From Paludibacteraceae bacterium (lineage in GTDB: Bacteria > Bacteroidota > Bacteroidia > Bacteroidales > Paludibacteraceae), in the NCBI GenBank assembly GCA_024399545.1, contig JAKSNS010000018.1, positions 1-50,547 of the forward strand: 50,547 nt of DNA, in the 5' to 3' direction. The position numbers were made by a program, and so were the translations under genes. Position 1 is the stretch's first letter, and each line of letters opens with the position of its first letter. The notes under the pieces were generated by a model, which did no database searches, had not been told where the DNA came from, and worked only from the letters and a program-made list of their open reading frames with translations. This document shows positions 7,541 to 17,962 of this stretch, in pieces.

Positions 7541-9874
7541 TTAGAACTCGAATACGTCGTTAGGGTTAATCTCCCTTGGACGTTCTGGCTCTATTGGTCT
7601 GTCGTTGATGTCGTTGACAAAGCGACTGTCTTGGCGAATAGGACGTTCGGGACGTGGACGACGCTCGCCTCCCCTGCGGTCATCGCGACGCTCAACCCTA
7701 CGGCGGTCGTCACGGCGTTCACCGCGCTCAGGTCTTGGCTTGCGCTCTGGTTCTACATAACCCTCTGGTTTCTCCTTCAGGATACGTGCAGACAACTTGA
7801 ACTTACCGCTTCTCTCGTCAATCTCAAGCAGTTTGACGTTAATCTTGTCATTCTCCTTGATGCCTGTCTCCTCCATAGTCTCGTAGCGTTTCCAGTCGAT
7901 TTCAGAGATATGCAACAAGCCTTCTTTCCCTGGCATGAACTCAACAAAACATCCGTAAGGCATTATAGACTTGACTATCGACTCATACACTTTGCCAACC
8001 TCAGGAACTGCCACGATGGCTTTTATCATATTCATGGCTTTTTCGATGGAGTCTTTGTTTGCAGCCGCAATCTGCACATGACCGACTTCGCCTTCTTCCT
8101 CTATCGTCACGACAGTACCTGTCTCAGCCTGAATACCTTGGATAATCTTTCCACCAGGGCCTATCACTGCGCCGATAAAGTCCTTAGGAATGTCGATAGC
8201 CTCTAAGCGTGGTGCATGTGGTTTGAGGTCTGGACGTGGTGCAGGGAGTTCAGCCTGAATCTTGTCGAGGATGAACATACGTCCCTCGTGAGCCTGCTTC
8301 AAGGCATTCTCAAGAATCTCGTAACTCAGTCCGTCAACTTTGATATCCATCTGTGTTGCGGTTATACCGTCGCGAGTACCCGTAACCTTGAAGTCCATAT
8401 CGCCAAGGTGATCCTCGTCACCGAGAATATCAGAAAGGACGGCGTAATTGGTACCATGGTTCTCAGAGATAAGACCCATAGCGATACCGGAAACTGGTTT
8501 CTTGATAGGCACACCAGCGTCCATAAGCGCAAGACAGCCAGCACATACTGTAGCCATGGACGATGAACCGTTAGACTCAAGAATATCAGAAACGACGCGC
8601 ACGGTATAAGGGTAATCCTCTGGAATCATGGTCTTCAGCGCACGGCAAGCCAAGTTTCCGTGACCAATCTCACGACGGCCAATGCCGCGTGAAGCCTTCG
8701 CCTCGCCAGTAGAGAATGGAGGGAAGTTGTAGTGCAACAAAAACCTATCATGACCTTGTATCAACGCCTCGTCAACAAGTTTCTCGTCAAGTTTAGTGCC
8801 AAGGGTAACGGTAGAAAGCGACTGAGTCTCACCACGCGTGAAAATAGCAGAACCGTGAGGACCAGGAAGATAACCAGCCTCGCACCAGATAGGGCGAATC
8901 TCGGTAGTCTTACGTCCGTCAAGGCGTTTGCCTTCGTCCAAAACCGAACGACGCATTGCGTCTCGCTCAACGTCATGATAATAGCGGTCAATCATAGCAC
9001 CCTTCTCCTCAAGCTCCTCTTCAGTGAACTGGGCTTTGTATTCATCGACAACCGCCTGGAAATTAGCGGCACGAGAGTGCTTGTCGTTATTGCAAGACGC
9101 AGCCACGGCGTATGCCTTGTCGTAGCATTTCTCGCGAACATCCTTGCGCAAATCCTCGTCGTTAACCTCATGGTCATATTCACGTTTAGCCTTGCCAGCC
9201 TCCTTCATAAACTCCAACTGCGCCTGGCAATGACCCTTGATTGCCTCGTGGGCAACCTTCATTGCGTTCAGCAGGTCATCCTCCGACACCTCTTTCATCT
9301 CACCCTCAACCATCATGATGTTGTCCAACGTTGCGGCCACCATAATGTCCATATCCGCACGCTCCAACTCAGCGAATGTTGGGTTAACTTTATACTGCCC
9401 GTCAATGCGTGCCACGCGGACTTCGGAGATTGGACCGTTGAAAGGAACGTCAGAAACTGAAAGAGCCGCAGACGCAGCAAGTCCAGCGTAGGAATCTGGC
9501 ATATCAACGCCGTCTGCCGAGTATAGAGTCACGTTAACGAAGGTCTCAGCATGGTAGTTGTCTGGGAAAAGTGGTCTCAAAGCACGGTCCACAAGGCGCG
9601 AAATCAGGATTTCATAGTCGGACGAGCGACCCTCGCGGCGAGTAAAACCTCCAGGAAAACGACCACCAGAAGCGAATTTCTCCTTATAATCAACAGAGAG
9701 CGGCATAAAGTCCGTCCCTGGTACGGCATCCTGTGCGCTGCACACTGTGGCGAGCAGCATGGTTTTGCCAACTGTCAGCATAACAGCACCATCCGCCTGT
9801 TTTGCCAACTTGCCTGTTTCGAGAATAATCTCGGTGCCATCACCCATTGTGATGACTTTGCGTGTTACATTCAT
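7541..9874 (-). CDS. pnp: Polyribonucleotide nucleotidyltransferase (PNPase)
   Basis: PNPase degrades RNA 3'-to-5' by phosphorolysis and can add tails in reverse. The 777 residues give two RNase PH domains (the first with [27 protein letters not shown]; the second from about 320, including [18 protein letters not shown]), an intervening helical domain, a KH domain ([17 protein letters not shown], about 565-580) and an S1 domain ([20 protein letters not shown]). The C-terminal 75 residues form an Arg/Glu/Asp-rich, RGG-like disordered tail, longer than in enterobacterial PNPase. A promoter (TAACTTTG, minus strand, 9917-9924) precedes it. Confidence 0.97.
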   Translation of the reverse strand: MNVTRKVITMGDGTEIILETGKLAKQADGAVMLTVGKTMLLATVCSAQDAVPGTDFMPLSVDYKEKFASGGRFPGGFTRREGRSSDYEILISRLVDRALRPLFPDNYHAETFVNVTLYSADGVDMPDSYAGLAASAALSVSDVPFNGPISEVRVARIDGQYKVNPTFAELERADMDIMVAATLDNIMMVEGEMKEVSEDDLLNAMKVAHEAIKGHCQAQLEFMKEAGKAKREYDHEVNDEDLRKDVREKCYDKAYAVAASCNNDKHSRAANFQAVVDEYKAQFTEEELEEKGAMIDRYYHDVERDAMRRSVLDEGKRLDGRKTTEIRPIWCEAGYLPGPHGSAIFTRGETQSLSTVTLGTKLDEKLVDEALIQGHDRFLLHYNFPPFSTGEAKASRGIGRREIGHGNLACRALKTMIPEDYPYTVRVVSDILESNGSSSMATVCAGCLALMDAGVPIKKPVSGIAMGLISENHGTNYAVLSDILGDEDHLGDMDFKVTGTRDGITATQMDIKVDGLSYEILENALKQAHEGRMFILDKIQAELPAPRPDLKPHAPRLEAIDIPKDFIGAVIGPGGKIIQGIQAETGTVVTIEEEGEVGHVQIAAANKDSIEKAMNMIKAIVAVPEVGKVYESIVKSIMPYGCFVEFMPGKEGLLHISEIDWKRYETMEETGIKENDKINVKLLEIDERSGKFKLSARILKEKPEGYVEPERKPRPERGERRDDRRRVERRDDRRGGERRPRPERPIRQDSRFVNDINDRPIEPERPREINPNDVFEF

Positions 9875-9957
9875 ATCTTATCTGTCAATAGTATTTGCTA
9901 AGCATAAATTCGGCTGCAAAGTTACTAAAAATTTCTTGAATAAAAAAATTTTTAGGC

Positions 9958-9996
9958 ATAAAAAAACGTCCATTCTTCACATTGAAGAACGGACGT
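9958..9996 (-). terminator. Intrinsic terminator of the infC-rpmI-rplT operon
   Basis: On the minus strand ACGTCC...TTCTTC pairs with GAAGAA...GGACGT (9966-9996) with one internal mismatch, followed by a run of U encoded by 9958-9965. Confidence 0.85.
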
Positions 9997-10016
9997 TCTC
10001 TCGTGGCTATAAACAA

Positions 10017-10364
10017 TTAATTCTTAGCCTTCTCAACGATAGCCTTGAAAGCCTCCTGATGGTTCATAGCGAGGTCGGCAAGGACTTTGCGGTTCATGGT
10101 GATGCCAGCTTTGTGGAGAGCACCCATCAACTGAGAGTAAGACATACCCTCAAGACGAGCCGCAGCGTTGATACGCTGTATCCACAATGCGCGGAAATTA
10201 CGTTTCTTGTTCTTCCTGTCGCGGTAAGCGTACTGGAGACCTTTCTCCCATGTGTTCTTAGCGACGGTCCACACGTTCTTGCGGGCACCAAAATAGCCGC
10301 GGGTGAGTTTCAGGATTCTTTTGCGTTTTGCACGTGATGCTACGTGATTTACTGATCTTGGCAT
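10017..10364 (-). CDS. rplT: 50S ribosomal protein L20
   Basis: L20 is an early-assembly 23S rRNA-binding protein. The 115 residues start [20 protein letters not shown] and contain the basic N-terminal arm and the globular segment ([24 protein letters not shown]) diagnostic for the family. It is the last gene of infC-rpmI-rplT and is followed by a terminator. In many bacteria L20 represses this operon by binding its mRNA; no obvious operator structure was searched for by folding. Confidence 0.97.
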   Translation of the reverse strand: MPRSVNHVASRAKRKRILKLTRGYFGARKNVWTVAKNTWEKGLQYAYRDRKNKKRNFRALWIQRINAAARLEGMSYSQLMGALHKAGITMNRKVLADLAMNHQEAFKAIVEKAKN

Positions 10365-10463
10365 AGTTAAATGATTTTTTTGAATGTCAGCGTCCCAATA
10401 GAATCTTTTATATTGCTGACCATTCGGTTAATACTAAAAAAGGAAAAAACTGCACCTAAGCGC

Positions 10464-10661
10464 TTAACGCATGCAGAGTAAAGATTTAACTTCCTTCGCA
10501 TCAACGCACTCAAGAGTGGTTGAATGTGTAAGGTTACGTTTGCGTTTCAAGCTCTTCTTTGTCAGAATGTGGCTCTTGAAAGCGTGTTTGTGCTTGATTT
10601 TCCCTGTTCCGGTAAGAGCGAATCTTTTTTTGGCACCGGAATTAGTCTTGTTCTTTCTCAT
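10464..10661 (-). CDS. rpmI: 50S ribosomal protein L35
   Basis: The 65-residue basic protein [20 protein letters not shown]... carries the L35 signature (SGAKKRF, then [18 protein letters not shown]). It lies between infC and rplT with 30 bases from infC and about 100 to rplT, the conserved order of the operon. Confidence 0.97.
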   Translation of the reverse strand: MRKNKTNSGAKKRFALTGTGKIKHKHAFKSHILTKKSLKRKRNLTHSTTLECVDAKEVKSLLCMR

Positions 10662-10691
10662 TTTGTTTTTTATTTATAATATAATGTGTAT

Positions 10692-11234
10692 TTATTTCTT
10701 GTTAGGCTTTGGCGAGAGCATTATAATCATCCTCTTTCCCTCCAAGGTAGGCAGTGAATCGACTTTCGCAATCTCCTCCAAGTCATTTGCCAATCGCAAC
10801 AAAAGCACCTCGCCCTGTTCCTTGAAAAGAATAGAACGCCCTTTGAAGAACACATACGCCTTAACCTTGTTGCCATCCTTGATGAACTCCTCGGCATGGC
10901 GCAACTTGAAGTTATAGTCATGTTCGTCAGTCTGTGGCCCGAACCTAATCTCCTTAACTTCAATCTTGACAGCCTTAGCCTTCAGCTCCTTCTCACGCTT
11001 CTTCAGCTGATAAAGGAACTTCTGGTAATCCACAATCTTGCATACTGGTGGATTGGCGTTAGGCGAGATTTCCACGAGGTCCAACCCCATGTCGTCTGCC
11101 ATTCTCATTGCGCGCTCGATAGAATAGACACCGTTTTCGACGTTGTCACCTACTACTCGAACTTCGCGGACTCCCCGAATCTGATTATTAATTCGATGCT
11201 TGTCCTCCTGTTTGTTAGGTCCTTGTTTTGCTAT
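10692..11234 (-). CDS. infC: Translation initiation factor IF-3, probable AUA start
   Basis: IF-3 prevents premature 50S joining and checks the start codon. The protein has both domains: the N-domain ([15 protein letters not shown], then [22 protein letters not shown]) and the C-domain ([18 protein letters not shown]). The first in-frame ATG (11108) would remove much of the N-domain. The open frame extends upstream with no ATG, GTG or TTG in a suitable place. ATA at 11234 sits seven bases after GGGAGGG and would give [14 protein letters not shown], 180 residues, the normal length. ATA at 11240 is also in frame. A rare start codon is the basis of IF-3 autoregulation in E. coli (AUU). No thrS gene precedes it; a promoter (TACCTTTG, minus, 11285-11292) does. 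Confidence 0.88.
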   Translation of the reverse strand: MAKQGPNKQEDKHRINNQIRGVREVRVVGDNVENGVYSIERAMRMADDMGLDLVEISPNANPPVCKIVDYQKFLYQLKKREKELKAKAVKIEVKEIRFGPQTDEHDYNFKLRHAEEFIKDGNKVKAYVFFKGRSILFKEQGEVLLLRLANDLEEIAKVDSLPTLEGKRMIIMLSPKPNKK

Positions 11235-11284
11235 AGTTATGCCCTCCCGTCTATGGGGTTTTATATGTGTTATAAATCAAAGTG

Positions 11285-11292
11285 CAAAGGTA
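11285..11292 (-). promoter_or_regulatory. -7 promoter element of infC-rpmI-rplT
   Basis: TACCTTTG followed by CA on the minus strand, about 50 bases before the proposed infC start, leaves a leader with a strong GGGAGGG ribosome-binding site. Confidence 0.65.
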
Positions 11293-11431
11293 CGACTTTT
11301 TTTTCAGATGGCAATGAGTTTTAGAGAAAAAATTTTTTATGAAAAAAATTCCGTTTTCGTTTGGTCATATCAAAAAAATGTCGTACCTTTGCACTCGCAA
11401 TTGAGAGGGTTACTGTCGTTGCCATAACAAT

Positions 11432-11504
11432 GGTGCATTCGTCTAGTGGCCTAGGACGTCGGCCTCTCACGCCGAAAACTCGGGTTCGACTCCCGGACGC
11501 ACTA
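11432..11504 (+). tRNA. tRNA-Glu (anticodon CTC)
   Basis: The anticodon stem TCGGC/GCCGA encloses CTCTCAC (anticodon CTC, reading GAG), and the T-arm is TCGGG-TTCGACT-CCCGG. The acceptor GGTGCAT/ACGCACT has one A-C mismatch at the sixth pair. A TACCTTTG promoter box lies upstream near 11385 and a terminator follows. Confidence 0.9.
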
Positions 11505-11518
11505 CCACTCTCATCTTT

Positions 11519-11552
11519 AGCAGGGTTTCTTCAAACGAAATCCTGCTTTTTT
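11519..11552 (+). terminator. Intrinsic terminator after tRNA-Glu
   Basis: AGCAGG pairs with CCTGCT (11519-11524 with 11542-11547), extended inward by TTTC/GAAA, and ends in a T run. Confidence 0.85.
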
Positions 11553-11566
11553 ATTCCCCCACCATA

Positions 11567-12568
11567 TCATTTTATCATCTCCTCAAGCGCCTTCCTCGCC
11601 ACCTTACCAGTCTCTGTCTTAGGGATTTCCCTCACGGCAACATACTCCTTGGGTTGCCACTTCTTCGGCAGAATCTTCTCGCACGTCCCTCTCATTCTCT
11701 CCATGTCTTCATCCTCGCCGACCAACACCACCACCTCACCGAACCTCTCGTTTTTCCGTTTGCTGATGGCAAAATCACACTCTATAAACGGTCTCAAAAC
11801 CGCCTCAACCTCCTCCGCCTGAATCTTGATTCCGCCCGAACAAATCACATTATCACGACGACCAAGCACCCTGAACACGTCATTTTTCATCTCAACAATG
11901 TCATTTGTCGTCAATTTTTCGCTGCAAATTGCCGGTGCGTCTATCACCAAACACCCCTCTTCCGTCGTATTTATGCTCACTCCAGGCAATGTTTTATACC
12001 ACAAACTCGCCCCTGACCCACTTATTTTTCGCATAGCGATGTGCGAAAGCGTCTCCGTCATCCCGTAACTGCTCCACACCTCGCACGGAAAATCCCTCAA
12101 CGCCTTCTCCATCCTCTCATCAATCGCCCCGCCACCTATCAGCAAATGCCTGACACTCCTCAACCTCTCCCTCTCCTCCTCCACCTGCAACGTATTATAA
12201 ACCTGCAAAGGCACCATCGCCACAAAATCAAACCCCTTCCCGCCATCTTCACCCACAATCCACGACCCCTTTCCCAACGACTCACCACTCAGCGGATGAC
12301 CCGACGGCACAACCGAAAACAGCCTCATTCCCCTCTCCACAGCCCTCACCACCATCATCTTCCCCGCAATATAATCCACCGGCATACACAGCAGCGCGCA
12401 ATCCCCACGCCTCAACCCCAGAAACTCGCACGTCATCCTTGCGCTTGCCCTCATCCTCTCCTTCTCCACCCACATCTCCTTAGGCGCGCCCGTTGACCCG
12501 CTGGTCTTCACCCTGACCATCGTCCCCTCGTCAAACCATTCTTCCAAAAACTCTTCTGCAGTCATCAT
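11567..12568 (-). CDS. menE: o-Succinylbenzoate-CoA ligase
   Basis: MenE activates o-succinylbenzoate with ATP and CoA in menaquinone synthesis. The ANL-superfamily motifs are visible: the P-loop-like TSGSTGAPKE near residues 22-31, the A5 motif SSYGMTET near 190, a shortened A7/A8 region (VLGRRDNVICSGGIKIQAEEVE) and the A10 lysine in PKTETGKVARKAL. At 333 residues it is much shorter than enterobacterial MenE, as is usual in Bacteroidales. It lies apart from the other men genes, about 1 kb downstream of menC. Promoter element B (12684-12864) reads straight into it. Confidence 0.92.
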   Translation of the reverse strand: MMTAEEFLEEWFDEGTMVRVKTSGSTGAPKEMWVEKERMRASARMTCEFLGLRRGDCALLCMPVDYIAGKMMVVRAVERGMRLFSVVPSGHPLSGESLGKGSWIVGEDGGKGFDFVAMVPLQVYNTLQVEEERERLRSVRHLLIGGGAIDERMEKALRDFPCEVWSSYGMTETLSHIAMRKISGSGASLWYKTLPGVSINTTEEGCLVIDAPAICSEKLTTNDIVEMKNDVFRVLGRRDNVICSGGIKIQAEEVEAVLRPFIECDFAISKRKNERFGEVVVLVGEDEDMERMRGTCEKILPKKWQPKEYVAVREIPKTETGKVARKALEEMIK

Positions 12569-13016
12569 AATGTTTTATAGCTGTGAAATATATTTTTAAT
12601 GGAAAGGATGGTTACAATTTATAACCATCCTTCTGAAAGTTCCTTGTCTTCATATCTTCTACATAACCACCCTGTAATTTATTGGTAATCAAGCCCTGAA
12701 AGGGCGACATATTATAGCCCAGTGGCGTAAGCCCTGGGTGACATTGCAATATCAAGACACATTTTGTGTGGCTTTTGAGTCCCCGAAAAAGCCATTCCGC
12801 TTATCTCTTGCACGAGTTATATTCCTCCCTTACTGAGACTCATCTCAATCATCTTGCAAAGATACGACATTTTTCCCACCTGACAAAATAATTTTCCTGA
12901 AAAAAAATCTCCCCAAACCCTTGCCTATATCAAAAAAACTCCTTACCTTTGCACTACCGACTACATACGGACAGTAAATATGATTATCAATCATTTACCC
13001 CCAAAATCCGAACAAA
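12569..13016. other. Gap between menE and the 13017 gene
   Basis: It contains repeat element B, pointing left toward menE, and a rightward promoter (TACCTTTG at 12944-12951) for the gene at 13017. No coding potential is seen. Confidence 0.6.
12684..12864 (-). repeat. Promoter-bearing repeat element, copy B (upstream of menE)
   Basis: Read on the minus strand, this copy starts with TATCTTTG (12857-12864) and continues with ATTGAGATGAGTCTCA, GGAGGAATATAACT, a perfect seven-pair stem GGCTTTT/AAAAGCC around TCGGGGACTC, and CACAAAATGTGT. The end carries two palindromes, CCCAGGGCTTACGCCACTGGG and GCCCTTTCAGGGC, joined by TATAATATGTC. The GTCGCCCTTTCAGGGCTT part resembles REP-like palindromes widespread in Bacteroidota. 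Order and orientation match copy A before recA; this copy is shorter and better preserved at its 3' end. Confidence 0.75.
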
Positions 13017-13574
13017 ATGCGTGACTACACCTTCGACAATAAGCCAATCTCCTACATCTCAGGAAAACTCAGCCGCCAAAGTGACGTCTATTACCGCACC
13101 ATAAACGGGAAAATCTACGCATACCTCCTCTGGAACCCCAACACCAAACCGCCAACCCTCGGAACCCTCCGCACACGCCAAATCTTCAAAACCGCCACAC
13201 TCTACACCTCCCTCGACCTTAAACTCCCCTTCAAACGCAAAGAATGGGAACAAAGAATGCACGAGCACAACCGCCTCGCCCTCAGCCTCAACCCAGACTT
13301 CGCCCGACACCCCGAAAACTACAACAAACACAACGACCCGCAACACCTACGCCCTTACGTCTCAGTGCGTTACTTCATTCTCGCATCTTACGTTCATGCC
13401 CTCAAAACCATCTCCTCCGGTCGTCCGCACCTTGCCATAACGCAAAAAACAAAGCCCCGTTTCACCGACGAGGCCCTCACCTTCTTCATACGTCTCAATC
13501 TCCTCACATGCCGACTTGCCTTTGACGGTCAGCCACCCCTCTACCTTCCTGACACCCACGTCCCCCCGAACTAA
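13017..13574 (+). CDS. Conserved-looking protein of unknown function
   Basis: I do not recognise this 185-residue protein. It has no signal peptide or transmembrane segment, is rich in Arg, Lys, Pro and Tyr, and has a basic, amphipathic centre (LKLPFKRKEWEQRMHEHNRLALSLNPDF). It has its own TACCTTTG promoter and is transcribed against the men genes on both sides, ending 20 bases from menC, so it was probably inserted into the men operon. Codons are strongly C-ending, like the flanking men genes. Real translation is likely because the frame is long and well positioned behind a promoter. Confidence 0.65.
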   Translation: MRDYTFDNKPISYISGKLSRQSDVYYRTINGKIYAYLLWNPNTKPPTLGTLRTRQIFKTATLYTSLDLKLPFKRKEWEQRMHEHNRLALSLNPDFARHPENYNKHNDPQHLRPYVSVRYFILASYVHALKTISSGRPHLAITQKTKPRFTDEALTFFIRLNLLTCRLAFDGQPPLYLPDTHVPPN

Positions 13575-13594
13575 TCGCCTCAAAAAAGCGAGTT

Positions 13595-14611
13595 CTATCC
13601 ATACCACAGCCTCTCCCCCTCAATCCTCAGAGGCATATCAACATTATCCTCGAACAGCATTCCCGTCCCTAATCCCTGGTGCATCACCACATTAGGACCG
13701 TACTTTCTTGCCGTATATTGAGCAATGGCATTCAACCCCACGTTACTCTCCAACGCGCTTGTCACCCACGACCCAATCCCCATCTCCATCGCCGTCTCAA
13801 TCCACTCGTCCGCCCCTCGCATACCTCCGTGCAGCGACGGCTTTATTATTATATAATGTGGTCTCGCCCTCTCCAGCATCTCCTGTTTGCGCCAAGGCTC
13901 ATTCACCCCTATCAACTCCTCGTCCAAGGCAACGGGTATTGGCGACCTCTGGCAAATATCCCCCATCAGGTCCCATGCCCCTGCCTTTATCGGTTGTTCA
14001 ATCGAGTGAATGTCAAACTTAGCCAGTGCGTCAAGTCTCGCCATAACATTTCCCACGTTGAAAGCCCCGTTTGCGTCAGTCCTCAGCTCCACCTCCCTTG
14101 CATTCCATCTCTCTCTTATACTACGAATTAGCGACAACTCTTTCTCGAAATCTATCGCACCTATCTTAATCTTTATGCACTTAAAACCAGCCTCCAGTTT
14201 CTCCTCCATCCTCTTCATCATCTCCTCGTAACTCCCCATCCACACAAGGCCGTTAATCTTTATCCCCTCCTCCCCGCGGCTGAAAGGCGTGTCAAACAAA
14301 GCCGTGCTTCCTCCTGCCGCAATTTGCGCCATGGCTGTCTCAAGTCCGAAAAGCATTGACGGATAGGGACGTAACTCTTCGTATGGAATTTCGCCTCTCT
14401 CCTCAACTTTTTTGCAGAACCCCCTCAGCACCTCCTCGTAGTTCTCTATAGCGTCACACGACAAATCAGGCAGCGTAGCGCACTCCCCCACCCCCTTAAC
14501 ACCATCTTTTTCAATGGTTACAAAGTGGCTAAGCCTTGTCGTGTAAACGCCTCGTGATGTTCCTGCCGGCTGTTTGAACCTGAACACCCTGCTCTCTATG
14601 CTGATTTTCAC
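13595..14611 (-). CDS. menC: o-Succinylbenzoate synthase
   Basis: MenC dehydrates SHCHC to o-succinylbenzoate; it belongs to the enolase superfamily. The catalytic KxK (KCIKIKIG, near residue 148), the metal ligands in DANGAFN, SIEQPI and ALDEEL, and the opposite-face lysine in [10 protein letters not shown] are all present in order. The length (338 residues) is typical. Its start overlaps the menB stop by four bases (ATGA), so translation is coupled. Confidence 0.95.
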   Translation of the reverse strand: MKISIESRVFRFKQPAGTSRGVYTTRLSHFVTIEKDGVKGVGECATLPDLSCDAIENYEEVLRGFCKKVEERGEIPYEELRPYPSMLFGLETAMAQIAAGGSTALFDTPFSRGEEGIKINGLVWMGSYEEMMKRMEEKLEAGFKCIKIKIGAIDFEKELSLIRSIRERWNAREVELRTDANGAFNVGNVMARLDALAKFDIHSIEQPIKAGAWDLMGDICQRSPIPVALDEELIGVNEPWRKQEMLERARPHYIIIKPSLHGGMRGADEWIETAMEMGIGSWVTSALESNVGLNAIAQYTARKYGPNVVMHQGLGTGMLFEDNVDMPLRIEGERLWYG

Positions 14612-15429
14612 GGCAGTATTGGGTATTTGTCAAAGTCCGGTTTACGTTTCTCAAGGAACGCCTTGCCCCCCTCCTGAGCCTCGTCCATAGTGTAATACAA
14701 CATTGTTGCGTCACCTGCAAGTTGCTGAATACCAGCCTGCCCATCAAGCTCAGCATTCAACCCTGCCTTTATCATACGCAGAGCCAAAGGCGAACGCTCC
14801 ATCATTGTCTCAGCCCACTCCACGCAAGTGTCCTCCAGTTTGTCAAAAGGCACGACTTTGTTCACCATCCCCATCTCGTATGCCTCTTGCGCAGTGTATT
14901 GCCTGCACAGGAACCAAATCTCCCTCGCGCGTTTCTGCCCCACCATTCTTGCCAAATACGAAGCCCCAAAACCTGCGTCAAACGACCCTACCTTAGGTCC
15001 CGTCTGCCCGAAACGTGCATTCTCCGACGCTATCGTCAAATCACATACAACGTGCAACACATGCCCTCCGCCTATTGCATAACCATTCACCATTGCGATA
15101 ACTGGTTTTGGCAGACGCCTTATCTGCATCTGAACATCAAGCACGCTCAGTCTTGGCACACCTTCGCTGTCAATATAACCGCCACGTCCCTTGACGTGCA
15201 TATCACCCCCTGCGCAGAATGCCATGTCGCCCGCACCTGTCAGTATCACAACTCTTATGCCTTGACACTCACGACAATAAGCGAACGCACGACTCATCTC
15301 AAGAGTGGTCAGCGGCGTGAAGGCGTTCCTGCATTCAGGTCTGTTGATAGTAATCTTAGCGATTTTGTTATACTCCTCAAAGAGTATCTCCTTAAAGTCG
15401 AAACCTTCAATCTTTTTCCAAATCCTCAT
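14608..15429 (-). CDS. menB: 1,4-Dihydroxy-2-naphthoyl-CoA synthase
   Basis: MenB closes the second ring of the naphthoquinone. It is a crotonase-fold enzyme with the oxyanion-hole segments [17 protein letters not shown] and [20 protein letters not shown], the MenB-type [13 protein letters not shown] segment and the C-terminal helix. The length (273 residues) is normal. It overlaps menD upstream and menC downstream, each by four bases. Confidence 0.96.
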   Translation of the reverse strand: MRIWKKIEGFDFKEILFEEYNKIAKITINRPECRNAFTPLTTLEMSRAFAYCRECQGIRVVILTGAGDMAFCAGGDMHVKGRGGYIDSEGVPRLSVLDVQMQIRRLPKPVIAMVNGYAIGGGHVLHVVCDLTIASENARFGQTGPKVGSFDAGFGASYLARMVGQKRAREIWFLCRQYTAQEAYEMGMVNKVVPFDKLEDTCVEWAETMMERSPLALRMIKAGLNAELDGQAGIQQLAGDATMLYYTMDEAQEGGKAFLEKRKPDFDKYPILP

Positions 15430-16943
15430 ATTTGCTTGTTTTTATATTCCAATAATTTCACATTGCCGTCAGACAACAGCCACGCCAAAGCATTGTCCAA
15501 TGCCGCCAAAGAGTCCACCAAACGATAGCCGACATTGTGAGTCTCGCATATTCCTTCGCACGTCGCCCCATGACTTCCTGCCACAAAACGCCTTGCCTCA
15601 TTTCCCTGCAAAGCCGTGAACCTCTCGAAAATCTTTCCGCCACCGTTATTCAACACCAAAATCCGTAGGTTTTTTGGCAAATCATTCCGCCACAAGGCAT
15701 TGCAGTCGTAGAAAAAAGAAAGGTCGCCAATCACGCAAAGGCACATCTTACCATCCCCTCGTGCGATACCCAAAGCCGTTGACAAAGAGCCTTCTATACC
15801 ATTAACCCCTCGGTTACAGAATATGTTGTGCCGTGCGTGGCGACATGCGTATCTCACCGACATACTGTTGGCGTAACAGAGGTTACAATCCAAGCCCTTG
15901 ACGAGACTCTCCAACCTGCTTACCACCGTCTCTTCATCAGACGTACACTCAACCACATGCTTCCTAAGTTCGTTCCATCTTTCGGCGTATTGGTTAGCCG
16001 TCGCAGAGTTGGCAAGACGCTCAACCACACAGCTTATATCACTAACAAAGACCACGTTAGCCAAATTCATAAACGTGTCGGCAAACTCACCGTCCGTAGA
16101 AATATACCACTGCTCGGCATTACGTGTTTTCCTAAGAAACTCCTTCACCCTCTTGCTGACAATCGTGCCACCAAGGTAAATAACCATATCAGGCTCCTCA
16201 ATCTCACCAATCAGCGAATCACAATCCGCCCAAGTTCCGCACCAAGCCAGAGGTTCAGACACCACAGCGTAACCAAAGCCGAGATTTGCCAAAGATGGCA
16301 AGTTGCGGTTCTGTCCTGTAACAACCATCACCCTTGCGTGTCGCTTGACGCTTTCGGCCAGTTCATCAACCGTCCTTTCCCTGATTACCCTCTCCTCGGG
16401 CAGTTTTTTCTCCGTGAAATTGTATAAAGGTTCACTCAGAGGGACATTTATGTGTACAGGCCTATTCAGATGTTTTGCCAACAACAGAGCCTTGTTTGTC
16501 AGAAAATTACAATTCCATCTTTCCATGTCGTCCCTCACTTCAGGCAGGTTGACGGAAGAACAACACCATCTGTCAATAGCCCCTGGCTGCTCAAGCGTCT
16601 GTCCGTCCAGTTGGTCAATCCATGCCGCTGGTCTGTCGGCAGAAATCACCACCAATGGCACATGCTGATGCCAAGCCTCCGCCACTGCCGGAAGTGTATT
16701 CAGCAGCGCACTGCCAGAGGTCACACAAACAACCGCAGGATTGCCAGAGGCAAGCGAAATCCCCATAGCCTCAAATGCCGCCGAACGCTCGTCCGTAGCA
16801 GCGTGGCATTCTATTCCTTGGCACGCCGTAAGGTTGTTGACCAACGCTGCATTACGACTGCCAGGACATACGACAGCATGGTTTACACCGTGACTCCTCA
16901 ACAGGGCGGTCAATATTGCTAAACTTGTTTTGTCACTAAACAT
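15426..16943 (-). CDS. menD: SEPHCHC synthase (2-succinyl-5-enolpyruvyl-6-hydroxy-3-cyclohexene-1-carboxylate synthase)
   Basis: MenD is the thiamine-diphosphate enzyme that adds a succinyl semialdehyde unit from 2-oxoglutarate to isochorismate. The N-terminal Pyr domain has [11 protein letters not shown] and the catalytic-type glutamate in [13 protein letters not shown]. The C-terminal PP domain has the ThDP motif beginning [14 protein letters not shown] and ending in [14 protein letters not shown]. At 505 residues it is slightly shorter than enterobacterial MenD. It overlaps menF by 25 bases and menB by four. Confidence 0.95.
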   Translation of the reverse strand: MFSDKTSLAILTALLRSHGVNHAVVCPGSRNAALVNNLTACQGIECHAATDERSAAFEAMGISLASGNPAVVCVTSGSALLNTLPAVAEAWHQHVPLVVISADRPAAWIDQLDGQTLEQPGAIDRWCCSSVNLPEVRDDMERWNCNFLTNKALLLAKHLNRPVHINVPLSEPLYNFTEKKLPEERVIRERTVDELAESVKRHARVMVVTGQNRNLPSLANLGFGYAVVSEPLAWCGTWADCDSLIGEIEEPDMVIYLGGTIVSKRVKEFLRKTRNAEQWYISTDGEFADTFMNLANVVFVSDISCVVERLANSATANQYAERWNELRKHVVECTSDEETVVSRLESLVKGLDCNLCYANSMSVRYACRHARHNIFCNRGVNGIEGSLSTALGIARGDGKMCLCVIGDLSFFYDCNALWRNDLPKNLRILVLNNGGGKIFERFTALQGNEARRFVAGSHGATCEGICETHNVGYRLVDSLAALDNALAWLLSDGNVKLLEYKNKQI

Positions 16944-17947
16944 TGCCTGATTGTCTCCATTTTGTTTTCAGTTTCGTTCCACTCACTCTCCGCATTACTT
17001 TCAGCCATCAGTCCTCCCCCTGCGTAAAGCCAATATCCTTTTTGCGCTATTTGTGCGCAGCGCAAGGTGACGTATAGATGACATTCATCATCAGTCGCCA
17101 GACCAAAGAAACCGCTGTAGAACTCACGGTCATAACCCTCATTCTCATTGATGAACGCAAAGGCTTTTTTTGTCGGCATTCCACAGATGGCAGGAGTAGG
17201 GTGCAACCGTCCGACGATGTTTGTCCAGTGTCGTTGGCTGATAAACCTAAAGTCGCTACGCAAGTGCAACAGTTTCCCTGCCTTCACTGTCCGTGGACGC
17301 TCCTCAACAACAGCCTCGCAACATTTGCGCAGTGTGTCGCCAATGTAGTCTGCCACAATGCGTTGTTCGGCGCGATTTTTGTCCGACCACCCACCTTCCC
17401 CCTCTCTCATAGTACCTGCAAGTGCCATAGTACTGCCATCCTTTTCCTCCATACTCAACAGCAATTCCGGTGTCGCCACAAGCCATGTGCCCGTCATCTC
17501 TGATGATATGAGGGCAACCGTCTGGTCTTTGTATAAATCGCACGCTTTGTTGAAACTCGCCAAGATGTCAATCTCCCCATCGAACCATTTGCGCCGTGAA
17601 AGGACAATTTTGTCAAACGTGCCGTCCGTCAGCCGTTCGTGGAAGGTGTGGAAAGTCTTTTCGTAACTCTCTTTCGTGCTGTTACCATCGTTAGTCTTAT
17701 TGGCAAGCCAAACGTTTTTTTGATCCTCACGCTCGTCCAATACAATTAACTTCACACCGCTGAAACTACTGATAATGAAACCTTTCATCCCCTTCTTGTA
17801 AGGCATAATCCGCCCTGCGACTCTCAGTACTTTTTCACTATTTGCGCCTCTGTATAAAACCATTCCTTTCATATTGCAAAGGTAGTTATTTATTTTGGGA
17901 CTTGCAACAAAATCGGCCTCAAAAAAAACTTCAATTCCTTTTGCCAT
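16919..17947 (-). CDS. menF: Isochorismate synthase
   Basis: MenF converts chorismate to isochorismate, the first committed step toward menaquinone. The chorismate-binding domain is clear: KIVLSRRKWFDGEID, the stretch from TPELLLSMEEKDG to MALAGTMREGEGG, HLRSDF, LHPTPAICGMPTKKA and the Mg-binding YDREFYSGFFG near the end. The 342-residue length is typical of Bacteroidales. ATG 17947 is preferred. A second ATG at 17872 follows a TACCTTTG-like box and would give a shorter, nearly leaderless product. It leads the men operon. Confidence 0.93.
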   Translation of the reverse strand: MAKGIEVFFEADFVASPKINNYLCNMKGMVLYRGANSEKVLRVAGRIMPYKKGMKGFIISSFSGVKLIVLDEREDQKNVWLANKTNDGNSTKESYEKTFHTFHERLTDGTFDKIVLSRRKWFDGEIDILASFNKACDLYKDQTVALISSEMTGTWLVATPELLLSMEEKDGSTMALAGTMREGEGGWSDKNRAEQRIVADYIGDTLRKCCEAVVEERPRTVKAGKLLHLRSDFRFISQRHWTNIVGRLHPTPAICGMPTKKAFAFINENEGYDREFYSGFFGLATDDECHLYVTLRCAQIAQKGYWLYAGGGLMAESNAESEWNETENKMETIRQCLVTKQV

Positions 17948-17962
17948 ATCGTATTATTTTTG

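Noticed and set aside
7631-8206. Long antisense frames within pnp (and 8732-9460)
   Set aside because: They are shadows of the strongly conserved PNPase frame on the other strand.
12041-12496. Plus-strand frame opposite menE
   Set aside because: His/Pro/Arg-rich composition typical of an antisense shadow of a C-ending coding sequence.
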